Assembly: GCF_003073135.1 (NCBI RefSeq)
Contig: NZ_PGDQ01000003.1
Span: 1 to 64,000, forward strand
Source of the DNA: Euzebya rosea
Lineage (GTDB): Bacteria; Actinomycetota; Nitriliruptoria; Euzebyales; Euzebyaceae
Direction of reading: 5' to 3'
DNA: 64,000 nucleotides
Made by a program: the position numbers and the translations under genes. Within the stretch, counting starts at the first letter, position 1. Every line of letters starts with the position of its first letter. Under the pieces are notes generated by a model. That model had not been told where the DNA came from, searched no databases, and worked only from the letters and a program-made list of their open reading frames with translations. This document shows positions 9,030 through 17,426 of this stretch, in pieces.

Positions 9030-9214
9030 GTGAGAAACCGAGCGTCGGGCATGCGACACAACCGAGGCTCAAGTCAGCCGGGATGTGGCCGAGGTACTGG
9101 GTGAAGTTCGGTAGCCGTTCGGAGCAGTCCCGTGTCCTGTCGAGTGCATGTCCTCGCGCGCGTCGGGTCGGTAGCTGCGCTTCGGGCACGTGACGTCTCG
9201 GCGATCGTCGCGTC

Positions 9215-11833
9215 GTGGTGGTGAGCGCGCGCGGGCAGGGGGGTGTCTGGCTCGTCACCGGTGCGCTGGTGGTCCTGAGCTCGGCGCTGCTGCTGGGGCT
9301 CGACCTGCAGAGGCTGCCGCTCGCGACACCGCCGTTCGTCGCCCCGGTCTGGGTGTTCGCGCTGGCGTTCGCGGCGACCGAGCACTTCGTCATCCACCTG
9401 CACCGCAGGCGTGACGCCCACTCCCTCTCGATGTCCGAGCTGCCGCTGCTGCTCGGCTACAGCATGCTGGGCCCCATCGCCCTGATCGGTGCTCGGCTGC
9501 TCGGGTCGGCCTTCACGCTGGGGGTCCTGAAACGGCAGGAGCTCACCAAGCTCGCGCTCAACCTGGCGCTGTTCGCCGCAGAGGCCACGCTCGGCCTCCT
9601 GATCTTCAGGAGCGTGCTGAACGGCCATGCGCCGCTCGGTCCGCGCGCATGGGCGGCTGCGGTCCTCTCGATACTCGCCACGAACCTCCTCGGCACCGTG
9701 TCGGTGTCCAGCGTGATCTGGCTGACCGAGGGGCGTGTGCAGCTCGGGATGCTTCGCCAGGTCGTGTCCATCGGCTCGATCCTGGCGATCGGCAACGCGG
9801 CGCTGGGCGCGTTCGTGCTCGGCATCGCCTGGACCGCCCCCGCCGCACTGCCCCCGCTCGCAGCGGTGACGGCGTTCCTGTACGTCGGCTACCGGGCGTA
9901 CCTGTCGCTACGGGAGCGACACGCCAACCTCCAGACGCTCTACCAGTTCACCAGCGCCACAGCCCGGTCCGGTGACACGCGTGATGCAGCCGCGGCGATG
10001 CTCGACGAGGTCTGCCAGCTGCTCCGCTGCGACATCGCCGAGTTCGTGCTGGTCGGCGAGGACGGTCGCATCGTCCTGCGCATGCGCCAGCAGGACGGTC
10101 TGCTGCTGCACGACGACGACCTGCCGGTGGCATCTCCCGCAGCGGTCAAGTGGTGCCTGGCGCGCGTGTCCGGCGGGCCGGCCCTGTTCCCGCACGGAAA
10201 GGGTCCGCACACTGCGCTGACGCACTACCTCGCCGATGTGCCCGTGAAGGACGCGGTCCTTGCGTCCCTGGACCTCGAGCTGGTCGAGCGACTTCGCGGG
10301 GTCATCACCGCCGCCAACCGCAGCAGCCAGATCAGCACGTTCGACGAGGGCGACGCCCAGCTCGTCGGTGCCCTGGCCCGCCATGCCGGTGTTGCGCTGG
10401 AGAACGGACAGCTGGTCGAACGGCTGCGTCACGAAGCGGCTGACAAGGCTCGGCAGGCCAGCCACGACAGCCTGACCCAGCTGCCGAACCGCACCCTGCT
10501 GCAGCGCGAGCTGGGTCTGGCCTGTGACCGGTCGCGTCGGGACGGGAGCCGCTTCGCGGTGCTGCTGCTGGACCTCGACAACTTCAAGCAGGTCAACGAC
10601 ACGCTCGGTCACGGGACCGGCGACCTGCTGCTGCAGGAGGTGGCGGCGAGGCTGCAGCGGCTGCTGCGGCCGGGGGACATCGTGAGCCGCCTCGGCGGGG
10701 ACGAGTTCGCGCTGCTCGTCGCTGACGTCGACGACGATGGTGCCCTCGCGATCGCCGACCGGATCACGGCCGAGCTGCAGCAGCCGTGTGTGCTCCACGG
10801 GATCGCGGTCGACGTGCGCGCCAGCATCGGTGTGGCCCTGTGCCCCGATCACGCGACGGATCCCGACAACCTCATGCAGCGCGCCGACGTCACCATGTAC
10901 GCCGCCAAGGCAGCCGGCGGTCGGCCGCGCCTGTACGACCCGTCGCTGGACGTCTTCACGCATCGTCGCCTGGCGTTGGCGGCGGAACTACGCACCGCCC
11001 TCAACCAGGGGGCGCTCGAGGTCCACTACCAGCCACGGGTGCGGCTCGCGGACGGCATGGTGACGGGGGTCGAGGCGCTGGCGAGGTGGACCCACCCGGA
11101 GTTCGGCTCGATCTCACCCCAGGAGTTCATCCCCATCGCGGAGGAGACCGGCCTGATCGACGAGGTGACGCGCATCGTGCTGGCCAGGGCCATCGCCGAC
11201 GCGACTCGCTGGCACTGCGACGGGCAGCGAATCGGACTGTCGGTCAACATCGCGGCCCGCAGCGTCATGGACCAGTCGTTCCCCTCCGATGTGGCCGAGG
11301 TCCTGCAGCAGACGGCGTTCCCGGGCGAGCTGCTGACCCTCGAGGTCACGGAGTCCAGCATGCTGACCGACCCTGCCCGCGCCGTGGCGACGCTGGAGGC
11401 GTTGGCCGCGATGGGGGTCCGGCTTGCGATCGACGACTTCGGCACGGGCTTCTCGTCGATGGCGTACCTCAAGCGGTTGCCGCTGCACGAGATCAAGGTC
11501 GACCAAGGGTTCGTGCGCCACATGCTGAGCGACGAGAACGACCGGGTGATCGTGCAGAGCATCGTCGACCTTGCGCACAACCTCGGTATGGCCTGCGTCG
11601 CCGAGGGCGTCGAGGACGACGACACCGTCCTTGCGCTGATGGCGCTCGGGTGCGAGGAGGCCCAGGGATACCTGTGGTCGAGGCCACTGCCCGCCGACGA
11701 GCTGCTCGCCTGGCTCGGGAACTCCACCCCGAGCCTGCGTGAGCCTCAGGTCCTCCGCGACAGCCACAGCAAGCGCGACCGGCGTTGGGGAGTGCGCCAC
11801 CCCGGCGCGCAGGGCGCCATGTGGACACGCTGA
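9215..11833 (+). CDS. Membrane diguanylate cyclase/phosphodiesterase (GAF-GGDEF-EAL)
   Basis: 872 residues; consecutive in-frame GTGs at 9215, 9218 and 9221 make the exact start uncertain. Residues 8-235 contain about seven hydrophobic segments (a sensor membrane region), followed by a GAF-like domain at about 245-405. The GGDEF domain (415-575) has an intact GGDEF at 494-498 and the inhibitory I-site RPGD at 485-488 exactly five residues upstream. The EAL domain (595-845) has E620-A621-L622, the NIAARS asparagine, DDFGTGFSS and the loop-6 region needed for catalysis. Both domains look active, so it could make and break cyclic di-GMP depending on the membrane/GAF signal. Both neighbours are unrelated. 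Confidence 0.92.
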   Translation: MVVSARGQGGVWLVTGALVVLSSALLLGLDLQRLPLATPPFVAPVWVFALAFAATEHFVIHLHRRRDAHSLSMSELPLLLGYSMLGPIALIGARLLGSAFTLGVLKRQELTKLALNLALFAAEATLGLLIFRSVLNGHAPLGPRAWAAAVLSILATNLLGTVSVSSVIWLTEGRVQLGMLRQVVSIGSILAIGNAALGAFVLGIAWTAPAALPPLAAVTAFLYVGYRAYLSLRERHANLQTLYQFTSATARSGDTRDAAAAMLDEVCQLLRCDIAEFVLVGEDGRIVLRMRQQDGLLLHDDDLPVASPAAVKWCLARVSGGPALFPHGKGPHTALTHYLADVPVKDAVLASLDLELVERLRGVITAANRSSQISTFDEGDAQLVGALARHAGVALENGQLVERLRHEAADKARQASHDSLTQLPNRTLLQRELGLACDRSRRDGSRFAVLLLDLDNFKQVNDTLGHGTGDLLLQEVAARLQRLLRPGDIVSRLGGDEFALLVADVDDDGALAIADRITAELQQPCVLHGIAVDVRASIGVALCPDHATDPDNLMQRADVTMYAAKAAGGRPRLYDPSLDVFTHRRLALAAELRTALNQGALEVHYQPRVRLADGMVTGVEALARWTHPEFGSISPQEFIPIAEETGLIDEVTRIVLARAIADATRWHCDGQRIGLSVNIAARSVMDQSFPSDVAEVLQQTAFPGELLTLEVTESSMLTDPARAVATLEALAAMGVRLAIDDFGTGFSSMAYLKRLPLHEIKVDQGFVRHMLSDENDRVIVQSIVDLAHNLGMACVAEGVEDDDTVLALMALGCEEAQGYLWSRPLPADELLAWLGNSTPSLREPQVLRDSHSKRDRRWGVRHPGAQGAMWTR

Positions 11834-11930
11834 TGTCGCGACCTGGGCGGCCTCGGGTGCGGTCGTCGGCACGGTGGACCACGTTGGGCATCACTGGCGA
11901 TCAGCAGCCACGAAGCGGAAACGATCACCA

Positions 11931-12030
11931 CTGACGAAACGTCAGAAATACCGTTTGAGCTGGGGAAACACCCGATCCGAGACCGGCGCGGCGGTATACT
12001 CGAACACACGATCGAGACAGGTGAGAGGTG
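11931..12030 (+). promoter_or_regulatory. Promoter region of the DUF222/HNH gene
   Basis: A relatively AT-rich patch. CTGACG-AAA-CGTCAG (11931-11945) is a perfect 6-bp inverted repeat. TATACT (11995-12000) is the best -10 match in this gap. Just after it CTCGA and TCGAG flank ACACACGA. The transcript would have a leader of about 35 nt with GAGAGGTGGGG as ribosome site. The rest of 11834-11930 shows nothing recognisable. Confidence 0.4.
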
Positions 12031-12041
12031 GGGTCGGGCGT

Positions 12042-13496
12042 ATGGGGTCAGGGGTGGTGGAGGCGGGTGAGGTGACCGAGCTGGTCACCCACCTGCATGC
12101 CCTTGCCTCCCGGTTCGACCCCGATGCCATCCCCGACTGCGACGTCGCCGGGCTGGTTGCCGACCTGGGTCGTGCCGGCCGGATCGTTGATGGGATGCTC
12201 ACCAGGGCGGCCCGACGGACTGCCGAGGCCGACGCCCACGACACAGCTGGGGTGAGGGATGCGGTGACGTTGATCGCCACCGCCACCGGTACCACCCCTG
12301 CGGCGGCAAGGAAGGTGCTGCGCACCTCCGCACAGCTGGTCGACCAGCCCGAGGTGGACCGGGCGGTGACCGACGGGACCCTCTCCACCGACCAGGCGGT
12401 GGTGGTGTCCGACACCGTGGCTGATGCACCCGATCGTGCCGGTGAGCTGATCGTGGACGCCACCTCCCAGACGTTGCCGGAGCTGCGGAAGAAGGCGCGT
12501 GACATCCGCACCGCTGCTGATCCGGACCGGGAAGCAACCCGCCGTCGGCATCTGGCACGGCGGGCGTTTCGGTCGTGGACGGAGACCGATGGCGAGTGGA
12601 AGGCGTTCCTGCAGGCCCCCGGAGACCTGGGTGCCCGGATCGAGGCGGCACTACGGGGCGAGCACGATGCGGTGTTTCGTGCCGCCCACGCCGCCGGCCG
12701 GCGGGAGGACGATGCCTGCTACCGCTTCGATGCCCTCCTCAACCTGCTCGACCACCCCACCACAGGCCCGATCACCATCGACTCGTCCAGCCCGACTGGC
12801 GAGGATTCCCAAGCGGTCTCCACGACCACGCCGGCCCAGCCGACGTTCCCCGGAACCGACGACACCGCCGACCCGAGCAGCAACGCTGCGGACACGAGCG
12901 GGATCGGTACCAGCGACCCCCAGCGGGACCGCACCGGCCCGGACGGGCACAAGGGCTCGGATCCGACCACGAGCGATCCAAGCGCCGGATCGGGCGGCCA
13001 TCCGGCGTCGCGGCGACATCGGCCCTCCGGCAGGCAGACCAAGGTGATCATCCGCGTCGACGGCTCAGCCCTCGTCCGCGGCGAACTCGCCGACGACGAG
13101 ATCTGCGAGATCGCCGGCATCGGCCCCGTCGCCCTGTCTGCGGTGCGTGAGCAGATGCTGGATGCCCACATCGCCTACGTCATCACCAACGCCACCGATG
13201 TCACCGTCGCCCACCTCGGCCGACAGGTCACCGCCAAACAACGCACCGCACTCCACGCACGCGGCTACCGATGCGAGGTACCCGGCTGCACCGCCGATCA
13301 CCTGCTGGAGATCGACCACGTCACCGGATGGGCCATCACCCGAACCACCCGACTGGACGACCTTGCCTGGCTGTGTACGGCGCATCATCGGGACAAGACC
13401 AGACGCAACCACCAGCTCCACGGCCCACCCGGACAACGCATCTGGACCACCGAGAGCGGCGTGGAGATCAGCCGCGACCCACCCCTCGCCGCCTGA
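12042..13496 (+). CDS. DUF222 domain-containing HNH endonuclease-like protein
   Basis: 484 residues from ATG 12042; the frame stays open upstream but the added sequence is low-complexity and precedes the promoter, so it was left out. The DUF222 helical region covers about 15-235. A Pro/Ser/Thr-rich linker spans roughly 245-335. The HNH domain sits at about 405-465: CEVPGC, then LLEIDHVTGW, then LAWLCTAHHRDKTR. This is the 13E12/REP-like family found in many copies in actinobacteria; its biological role is not established, although the nuclease residues are intact here. It is convergent with the zincin gene at 13788. Confidence 0.85.
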   Translation: MGSGVVEAGEVTELVTHLHALASRFDPDAIPDCDVAGLVADLGRAGRIVDGMLTRAARRTAEADAHDTAGVRDAVTLIATATGTTPAAARKVLRTSAQLVDQPEVDRAVTDGTLSTDQAVVVSDTVADAPDRAGELIVDATSQTLPELRKKARDIRTAADPDREATRRRHLARRAFRSWTETDGEWKAFLQAPGDLGARIEAALRGEHDAVFRAAHAAGRREDDACYRFDALLNLLDHPTTGPITIDSSSPTGEDSQAVSTTTPAQPTFPGTDDTADPSSNAADTSGIGTSDPQRDRTGPDGHKGSDPTTSDPSAGSGGHPASRRHRPSGRQTKVIIRVDGSALVRGELADDEICEIAGIGPVALSAVREQMLDAHIAYVITNATDVTVAHLGRQVTAKQRTALHARGYRCEVPGCTADHLLEIDHVTGWAITRTTRLDDLAWLCTAHHRDKTRRNHQLHGPPGQRIWTTESGVEISRDPPLAA

Positions 13497-13612
13497 CGAG
13501 GCGGACGGCACGCGACGGAGTCCCAGCAGGACCATCGGGGCACTGCGCAGCCGAGGCCGACACCCCGAGCGCCGTACCCACGGTCGGCCCGATCCCGATC
13601 GGCACCCCGCCT

Positions 13613-13738
13613 GTCGCTGCAAGGTGCGACCGAGGAGACTGCTGACCGACCGGAGCCCACACGAGGATCCACAGACGCACCCTGTTGACCAGATGTCGGG
13701 AGTGGCCTTCCCCGGTCGAGTCGCTGCGAGGTGCGACC
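13613..13738. repeat. Twin 19-bp hairpin repeats between convergent genes
   Basis: GTCGCTGCAAGGTGCGACC (13613-13631) recurs with one mismatch at 13720-13738, 107 bp apart. Each copy is itself a small hairpin (GTCGC/GCGAC). They lie in the 291-bp gap between the convergent DUF222 and metallopeptidase genes, so they could be terminators or a short dispersed repeat. Nothing else is recognisable in 13497-13787. Confidence 0.45.
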
Positions 13739-13787
13739 AGCGCCCCTTTCCTCGACCACCCGGAACGATCCGACCGGGCCGTTCGGC

Positions 13788-14132
13788 TCAAGCCCATCCC
13801 CACTCGTGCAGGCGGTCGTCGTCGATGCCGAAGTGGTGGGCGATCTCGTGCACGACGGTGATCGCGACCTCCTCCACCAGCTCCTCCCGCGTCTCGCACA
13901 TGGCACACAGCGGCAGCCGGTAGATGCTGATCCGGTCTGGCAGGGCCCCGGCGTAGAAGTCGCGCTCCGTCAGCGGGATGCCCTCGTAGAGGCCCAACAG
14001 GTCCGGCTCGTCGGGGTGTTCGTCCTCGGTGACGATGACGACGTTGTCCAGCATGTCCAGCAGCGCCTGCGGCACCCGCTCGAGGCCGTCGTCGACCAGG
14101 CGGTCGAACGTCTCGCGATCAACGGCGTCCAC
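13788..14132 (-). CDS. Zincin-like metallopeptidase family protein
   Basis: 114 residues, GTG start at 14132 preceded by GGAGGTGA, one of the strongest ribosome sites in the window. The zinc motif H95-E96-I-A-H99 with a downstream D104 (HEIAHHFGIDDDRL) matches the minimal zincin family (PF06262, 'metallopeptidase family protein'). The N-terminal 75 residues carry the conserved LYEGIPLTER pattern seen in this family. Members are small, cytosolic and of unknown substrate. A short Cys pair (LCAMCET, 75-81) is also typical. Confidence 0.88.
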   Translation of the reverse strand: MDAVDRETFDRLVDDGLERVPQALLDMLDNVVIVTEDEHPDEPDLLGLYEGIPLTERDFYAGALPDRISIYRLPLCAMCETREELVEEVAITVVHEIAHHFGIDDDRLHEWGWA

Positions 14133-14232
14133 GACCGTCGTTCACCTCCGGTCCTCGTCGACAACGCGTGTGATCGGTGTGCCTGGCCACGTCCATGGGT
14201 CTCCCGGTCGAGGGTTGGTCGGCCGCTGACGC

Positions 14233-14238
14233 TACTCT
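14233..14238 (+). promoter_or_regulatory. -10 box for leaderless CaCA antiporter mRNA
   Basis: TACTCT ends exactly seven bases before the GTG at 14246, placing the start codon at the expected transcription start. This spacing was used to pick GTG 14246 over upstream in-frame codons. Confidence 0.5.
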
Positions 14239-14245
14239 GCGCCGG

Positions 14246-15187
14246 GTGTCCGACGCCCTCTTCCTGCTCGCTGGCCTTGCCGTCCTGACGTTCTCCGCCG
14301 ACCGCTTCGTCGAAGGGGCGGCCGGCGTCTCGACGCTGATGAACGTGCCCATCGTCGTGGTGGGTGCCGTCGTCATCGGGTTCGGGACCAGCGCCCCCGA
14401 GCTGCTCGTCTCGGCCCTCGCCAGCATCGACGGTCGCCAGGACATCGCGATCGGCAACATCGTCGGGTCCAACATGGCGAACCTGACGCTGGTCGCCGGT
14501 GCGGCTGCGGCCTTCGCGACCCTGCCGATCACCCTGCGGATCTGGCAACGCGAGATCCGGCTGATGCTGCTCGCCGTCGGCCTCCTCGCGCTGGTCAGCA
14601 TCGACCTGCGCATCGAGGCGTGGGAAGCCGTCGTCCTGCTCGTGGCCGCCGTGCTCGCCATCGGACAGATCATGCGCTGGGCGGCGCAGGACCGGGCCCA
14701 GGGCCAGGACGACCTGTCCGACGAGGTCGCCGAGTACGTCCAGGACCTGACCCTGCGACGGGCGTGGACGCTGACGGGCCTCGGCCTGCTCGGCACGCTC
14801 GGCGGGGCCCAGATGCTGGTCACGGGTGCGGCCGGCCTGGCCGCCACGCTGGGCGTGCCCGAGGCCGTCATCGGCCTGACCATCGTCGCGGTCGGCACCT
14901 CCCTGCCCGAGCTGGTCACCGCCGTGGCCGCCGCCCGCAAGGACGAACGCGACCTCATCGTCGGCAACGTGGTCGGCAGCAACATCTTCAACTCCCTGCC
15001 CGTCGCCGGCGTCGCCGGTCTGCTGGACACCACGCCGCTGGACGGCAAGCTGACCCTGAGCCTCGGCCTGATGGTCGGCGTGTGCGTCCTCTTCGCGATA
15101 TTCGCCCGGCGGGGCTTCCAGATCGAACGGACCGAGGGGCTCGTGCTGCTCGGCGCCTTCGTCGCGGCCACCGTCCTGACGTTCTGA
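14246..15187 (+). CDS. Calcium/sodium antiporter (CaCA superfamily, YrbG-like)
   Basis: 313 residues, about ten membrane segments arranged as an inverted repeat. The two alpha-repeat signatures are GFGTSAPELLVSA (about 46-58) with GNIVGSNMANL, and AVGTSLPELVTA (about 215) with VGNVVGSNIFNS. The Glu and Asn residues that bind cations in this superfamily are present in both halves. It exchanges Ca2+ for Na+ or H+ across the cytoplasmic membrane. The frame stays open upstream, but the TACTCT promoter supports GTG 14246. Confidence 0.9.
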   Translation: MSDALFLLAGLAVLTFSADRFVEGAAGVSTLMNVPIVVVGAVVIGFGTSAPELLVSALASIDGRQDIAIGNIVGSNMANLTLVAGAAAAFATLPITLRIWQREIRLMLLAVGLLALVSIDLRIEAWEAVVLLVAAVLAIGQIMRWAAQDRAQGQDDLSDEVAEYVQDLTLRRAWTLTGLGLLGTLGGAQMLVTGAAGLAATLGVPEAVIGLTIVAVGTSLPELVTAVAAARKDERDLIVGNVVGSNIFNSLPVAGVAGLLDTTPLDGKLTLSLGLMVGVCVLFAIFARRGFQIERTEGLVLLGAFVAATVLTF

Positions 15188-15349
15188 TACGCTGTTCGGA
15201 CGCCACGTGCGGGCGTGATCCGTCTCCACACCAGAGTGATCCCCACGCACGAGCCGTGTTTCGAAGGTGGCTCCCCACCTTGCGTTGCCGCCGGAGTCCT
15301 CCGGCGGTAGATCCAAACAACGCGTAGACCCCCGAAAGAGGTACACCAG
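15188..15349 (+). promoter_or_regulatory. rpsP promoter and three-hairpin leader
   Basis: TACGCT (15188-15193) directly follows the antiporter stop and is preceded by TG, an extended -10. The ~150-nt leader contains three stems: ACGCC/GGCGT (15200-15204 with 15212-15216), AAGGTGG/CCACCTT (15264-15270 with 15275-15281, loop CTCC) and CCGCCGGAG/CTCCGGCGG (15288-15296 with 15299-15307). CGAAAGAGG near 15340 is the ribosome site. A structured leader on the first ribosomal gene of an operon suggests translational or attenuation control, by inference. Confidence 0.5.
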
Positions 15350-15901
15350 ATGGCAGTTCGCATGCGCCTGCGGCGCGAGGGCAAGAAGAAGCAGCCGTTC
15401 TACCGTGTCGTCGTCGCCGACGCCCGGTCGCCCCGTGACGGTCGCTACATCGAGGACATCGGCTACTACCAGCCGCTGAACGACCCCTCGACCATCGAGA
15501 TCAACTCCGAGCGTGCGCTCTACTGGCTGGGCAACGGCGTGCAGCCGTCGGATCAGGTCAAGCAGCTCCTGCGCGTGACCGGCATCTGGGAGGAGTTCAA
15601 GCCGGGCGACCCCGGTCGCGACCGCACCGCCAAGATCGAGGAGCGTCGCAAGGCCGCGGAGGAGCGCGACAAGAAGATCGCCGAGGCCGAGGCTGCTGCC
15701 GCCAAGGAGCTGGCCGACAAGGCCGCCGCCGAGGAGGCCGAGCGCAAGGCTGCCGAGGAAGCCGCTGCCGCCGAGGCTGCTGCTGAGGAGTCCGGCGAGA
15801 CCGCCGAGGCCACCGAGGGTGACGAGGCTGCGGCCGAGGCTCCCGCCGAGGACGCGCCGGCCGAGGCCGACGCCGAGGCCGCCACCAGCGACGACGCGTA
15901 G
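15350..15901 (+). CDS. rpsP: 30S ribosomal protein S16 with long acidic tail
   Basis: 183 residues. Residues 1-80 are a normal S16: [26 protein letters not shown], then [12 protein letters not shown] and [18 protein letters not shown]. The usual protein ends near 80-100; here a further ~85 residues form an Ala/Glu-rich, probably helical and very acidic extension ([22 protein letters not shown]... to AEAATSDDA). It is the first gene of the rpsP-KH-rimM-trmD-lepB run. S16 is needed for 30S assembly. Confidence 0.96.
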   Translation: MAVRMRLRREGKKKQPFYRVVVADARSPRDGRYIEDIGYYQPLNDPSTIEINSERALYWLGNGVQPSDQVKQLLRVTGIWEEFKPGDPGRDRTAKIEERRKAAEERDKKIAEAEAAAAKELADKAAAEEAERKAAEEAAAAEAAAEESGETAEATEGDEAAAEAPAEDAPAEADAEAATSDDA

Positions 15902-15910
15902 GCGGTCGGT

Positions 15911-16153
15911 ATGGACATGACCTCCGACGTCCTGGACTTCATCGCCAAGAACCTCGTCGACCACCCCGACGACGTCGACATCACCACCACGGAAGAGGAG
16001 GACGGCACGATCGTCCTCGAGCTCCGGGTGCACCCCGACGACATGGGCAAGGTCATCGGCAAGCGCGGGCGCACCGCCAAGGCCATCCGCACGATGGTCA
16101 AGGCCGCCGCCACGCGCGAAGGCGTCAACGCCTCGGTGGAGATCATCGAGTAA
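15911..16153 (+). CDS. khpA: KH-domain RNA-binding protein (KhpA-like)
   Basis: 80 residues, a single KH domain with the GxxG loop GKRGRTAKAIR at about 52-62. In most actinobacteria and Firmicutes this gene lies between rpsP and rimM, as here. KhpA binds RNA, often with KhpB/Jag, and influences cell division and ribosome-related small RNAs in other bacteria. Nine bases separate it from rpsP, so it is co-transcribed. Confidence 0.92.
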   Translation: MDMTSDVLDFIAKNLVDHPDDVDITTTEEEDGTIVLELRVHPDDMGKVIGKRGRTAKAIRTMVKAAATREGVNASVEIIE

Positions 16154-16202
16154 CGGCGTCCTGCCGCTCCCGCCCCCGTCCGCACGATCGGATGGTGAAC
16201 CC

Positions 16203-16718
16203 ATGACCGAACACTCCGACCCCCGGGTCGTCGTCGGCCGCATCGGCAAGCCGTTCGGTCTGGGCGGCCAGGTGTACGTCTTCACCGACCCCGACCTCGA
16301 GGACTCCATCGAGGAAGGGGCGACCTACCTGGCCGAGGGCCACGGGTCGCTGGAGGTCGTCGCGGTGCGCACCCAGAAGGGGCGCACCGTCGTGGCCTTC
16401 GCCGGCGTGGACTCCCGCGAGGACGCCGAGGCGCTCCGCGGGACCATCCTGACGGTGGAGTCCGACCGCGTCGAGCTCGGCGAGGACATGATCTGGGTCG
16501 CCGACCTCAAGGGCCGCCAGGTCATCGACGACAACGGCGACCTCGTCGGCGTCGTCGAGACCGTCATCGACGGCCACGCCCACGACTACCTCGTCGTGGC
16601 CCGCCCCGACGGCGGCAGCGTGCAGCTGCCGATGGTCGAGGCCCTGCTGGACTGGGCAGCTGACCCGATCGTGGTCAGCCCGATCCCCGGCCTGCTGGAC
16701 CCCGACGAGGCCTGGTAG
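16203..16718 (+). CDS. rimM: 16S rRNA processing protein RimM
   Basis: 171 residues. The N-terminal RimM domain opens with VVVGRIGKPFGLGGQVYV (about 9-26), and the PRC-barrel domain begins near 95 (DMIWVADLKGRQVIDDNGDLVGVVE) and ends with VSPIPGLLDPDEAW. RimM binds S19 and helps mature the 30S head. Placed between khpA and trmD as in the classical operon. Confidence 0.95.
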   Translation: MTEHSDPRVVVGRIGKPFGLGGQVYVFTDPDLEDSIEEGATYLAEGHGSLEVVAVRTQKGRTVVAFAGVDSREDAEALRGTILTVESDRVELGEDMIWVADLKGRQVIDDNGDLVGVVETVIDGHAHDYLVVARPDGGSVQLPMVEALLDWAADPIVVSPIPGLLDPDEAW

Positions 16719-16724
16719 CCGCCC

Positions 16725-17426
16725 GTGCGGATCGACATCCTCACGATCTTCCCCGAGTGGTTCTCCGGGCCGCTGACGACCTCGCTGCTCGGCAAGGCCG
16801 TGGACCGGGGCATCCTCGAGCTCCGCGCGCACGACCTGCGCCGCTGGACCGACGACGCCCACCGCACCGTCGACGACGCGCCCTACGGGGGCGGCGCCGG
16901 CATGCTGATGGGCCCCGATCCGTTCTTCCGCGCCGTGGAGGAGCTGTACGGCTCGGTCGAGGCACGCCCGCGGACGTTGCTGATGACCCCCCGCGGGCGC
17001 CGGCTGGACCAGCCGACCGTGACCGGGATGGCCACCGAACCCGCCCTGCTGCTGCTGTGCGGCCGCTACGAGGGCATCGACGAACGGGTGCACCTGCACC
17101 TCGCCCACGACGAGATCTCCATCGGCGACGTGGTGCTGGCCGGGGGAGAGGTGGCGGCCGCCGTCGTCATCGAGGCGGTCACCCGCCTGGTGCCCGGGGT
17201 CATGGGCAACGCCGAGAGCGGCGTGAACGAGTCCTTCGCCGACGGGTTGCTCGAACACCCCCAGTACACGCGCCCGGCGACGTACCGTGGCTGGGGCTCT
17301 CCTGACATCCTGCGGTCGGGGGACCACGGCCGTGTCGCCGCCTGGCGCACGGCACACGCACGGACCCGCACGCGCCTGATGCGTCCAGACCTGCTCGCCG
17401 ACGAGAGACCCGACGACCGATCGTGA
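16725..17426 (+). CDS. trmD: tRNA (guanine37-N1)-methyltransferase TrmD
   Basis: 233 residues, GTG start six bases after rimM. SPOUT-family signature motifs: RIDILTIFPEWF at the start, PYGGGAGMLM (about 57-66), LCGRYEGIDERV (about 113-124), and GDVVLAGGE (about 137-145), which form the trefoil knot that binds S-adenosylmethionine. Makes m1G37 in tRNAs reading CNN/GGN-type codons and so prevents frameshifting. Its stop overlaps the GTG of the following signal peptidase gene. Confidence 0.96.
   Translation: MRIDILTIFPEWFSGPLTTSLLGKAVDRGILELRAHDLRRWTDDAHRTVDDAPYGGGAGMLMGPDPFFRAVEELYGSVEARPRTLLMTPRGRRLDQPTVTGMATEPALLLLCGRYEGIDERVHLHLAHDEISIGDVVLAGGEVAAAVVIEAVTRLVPGVMGNAESGVNESFADGLLEHPQYTRPATYRGWGSPDILRSGDHGRVAAWRTAHARTRTRLMRPDLLADERPDDRS

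Noticed and set aside
8952-9214. Cyclic di-GMP (GEMM) riboswitch before the GGDEF-EAL gene
   Set aside because: The GEMM core (conserved GCAAAC/tetraloop receptor pattern) could not be found; only generic hairpins are visible.
13970-16309. Minus-strand open frame of about 780 codons across the antiporter and rpsP
   Set aside because: Overlaps certain plus-strand genes in full; sequence is antisense low-complexity with no domain.
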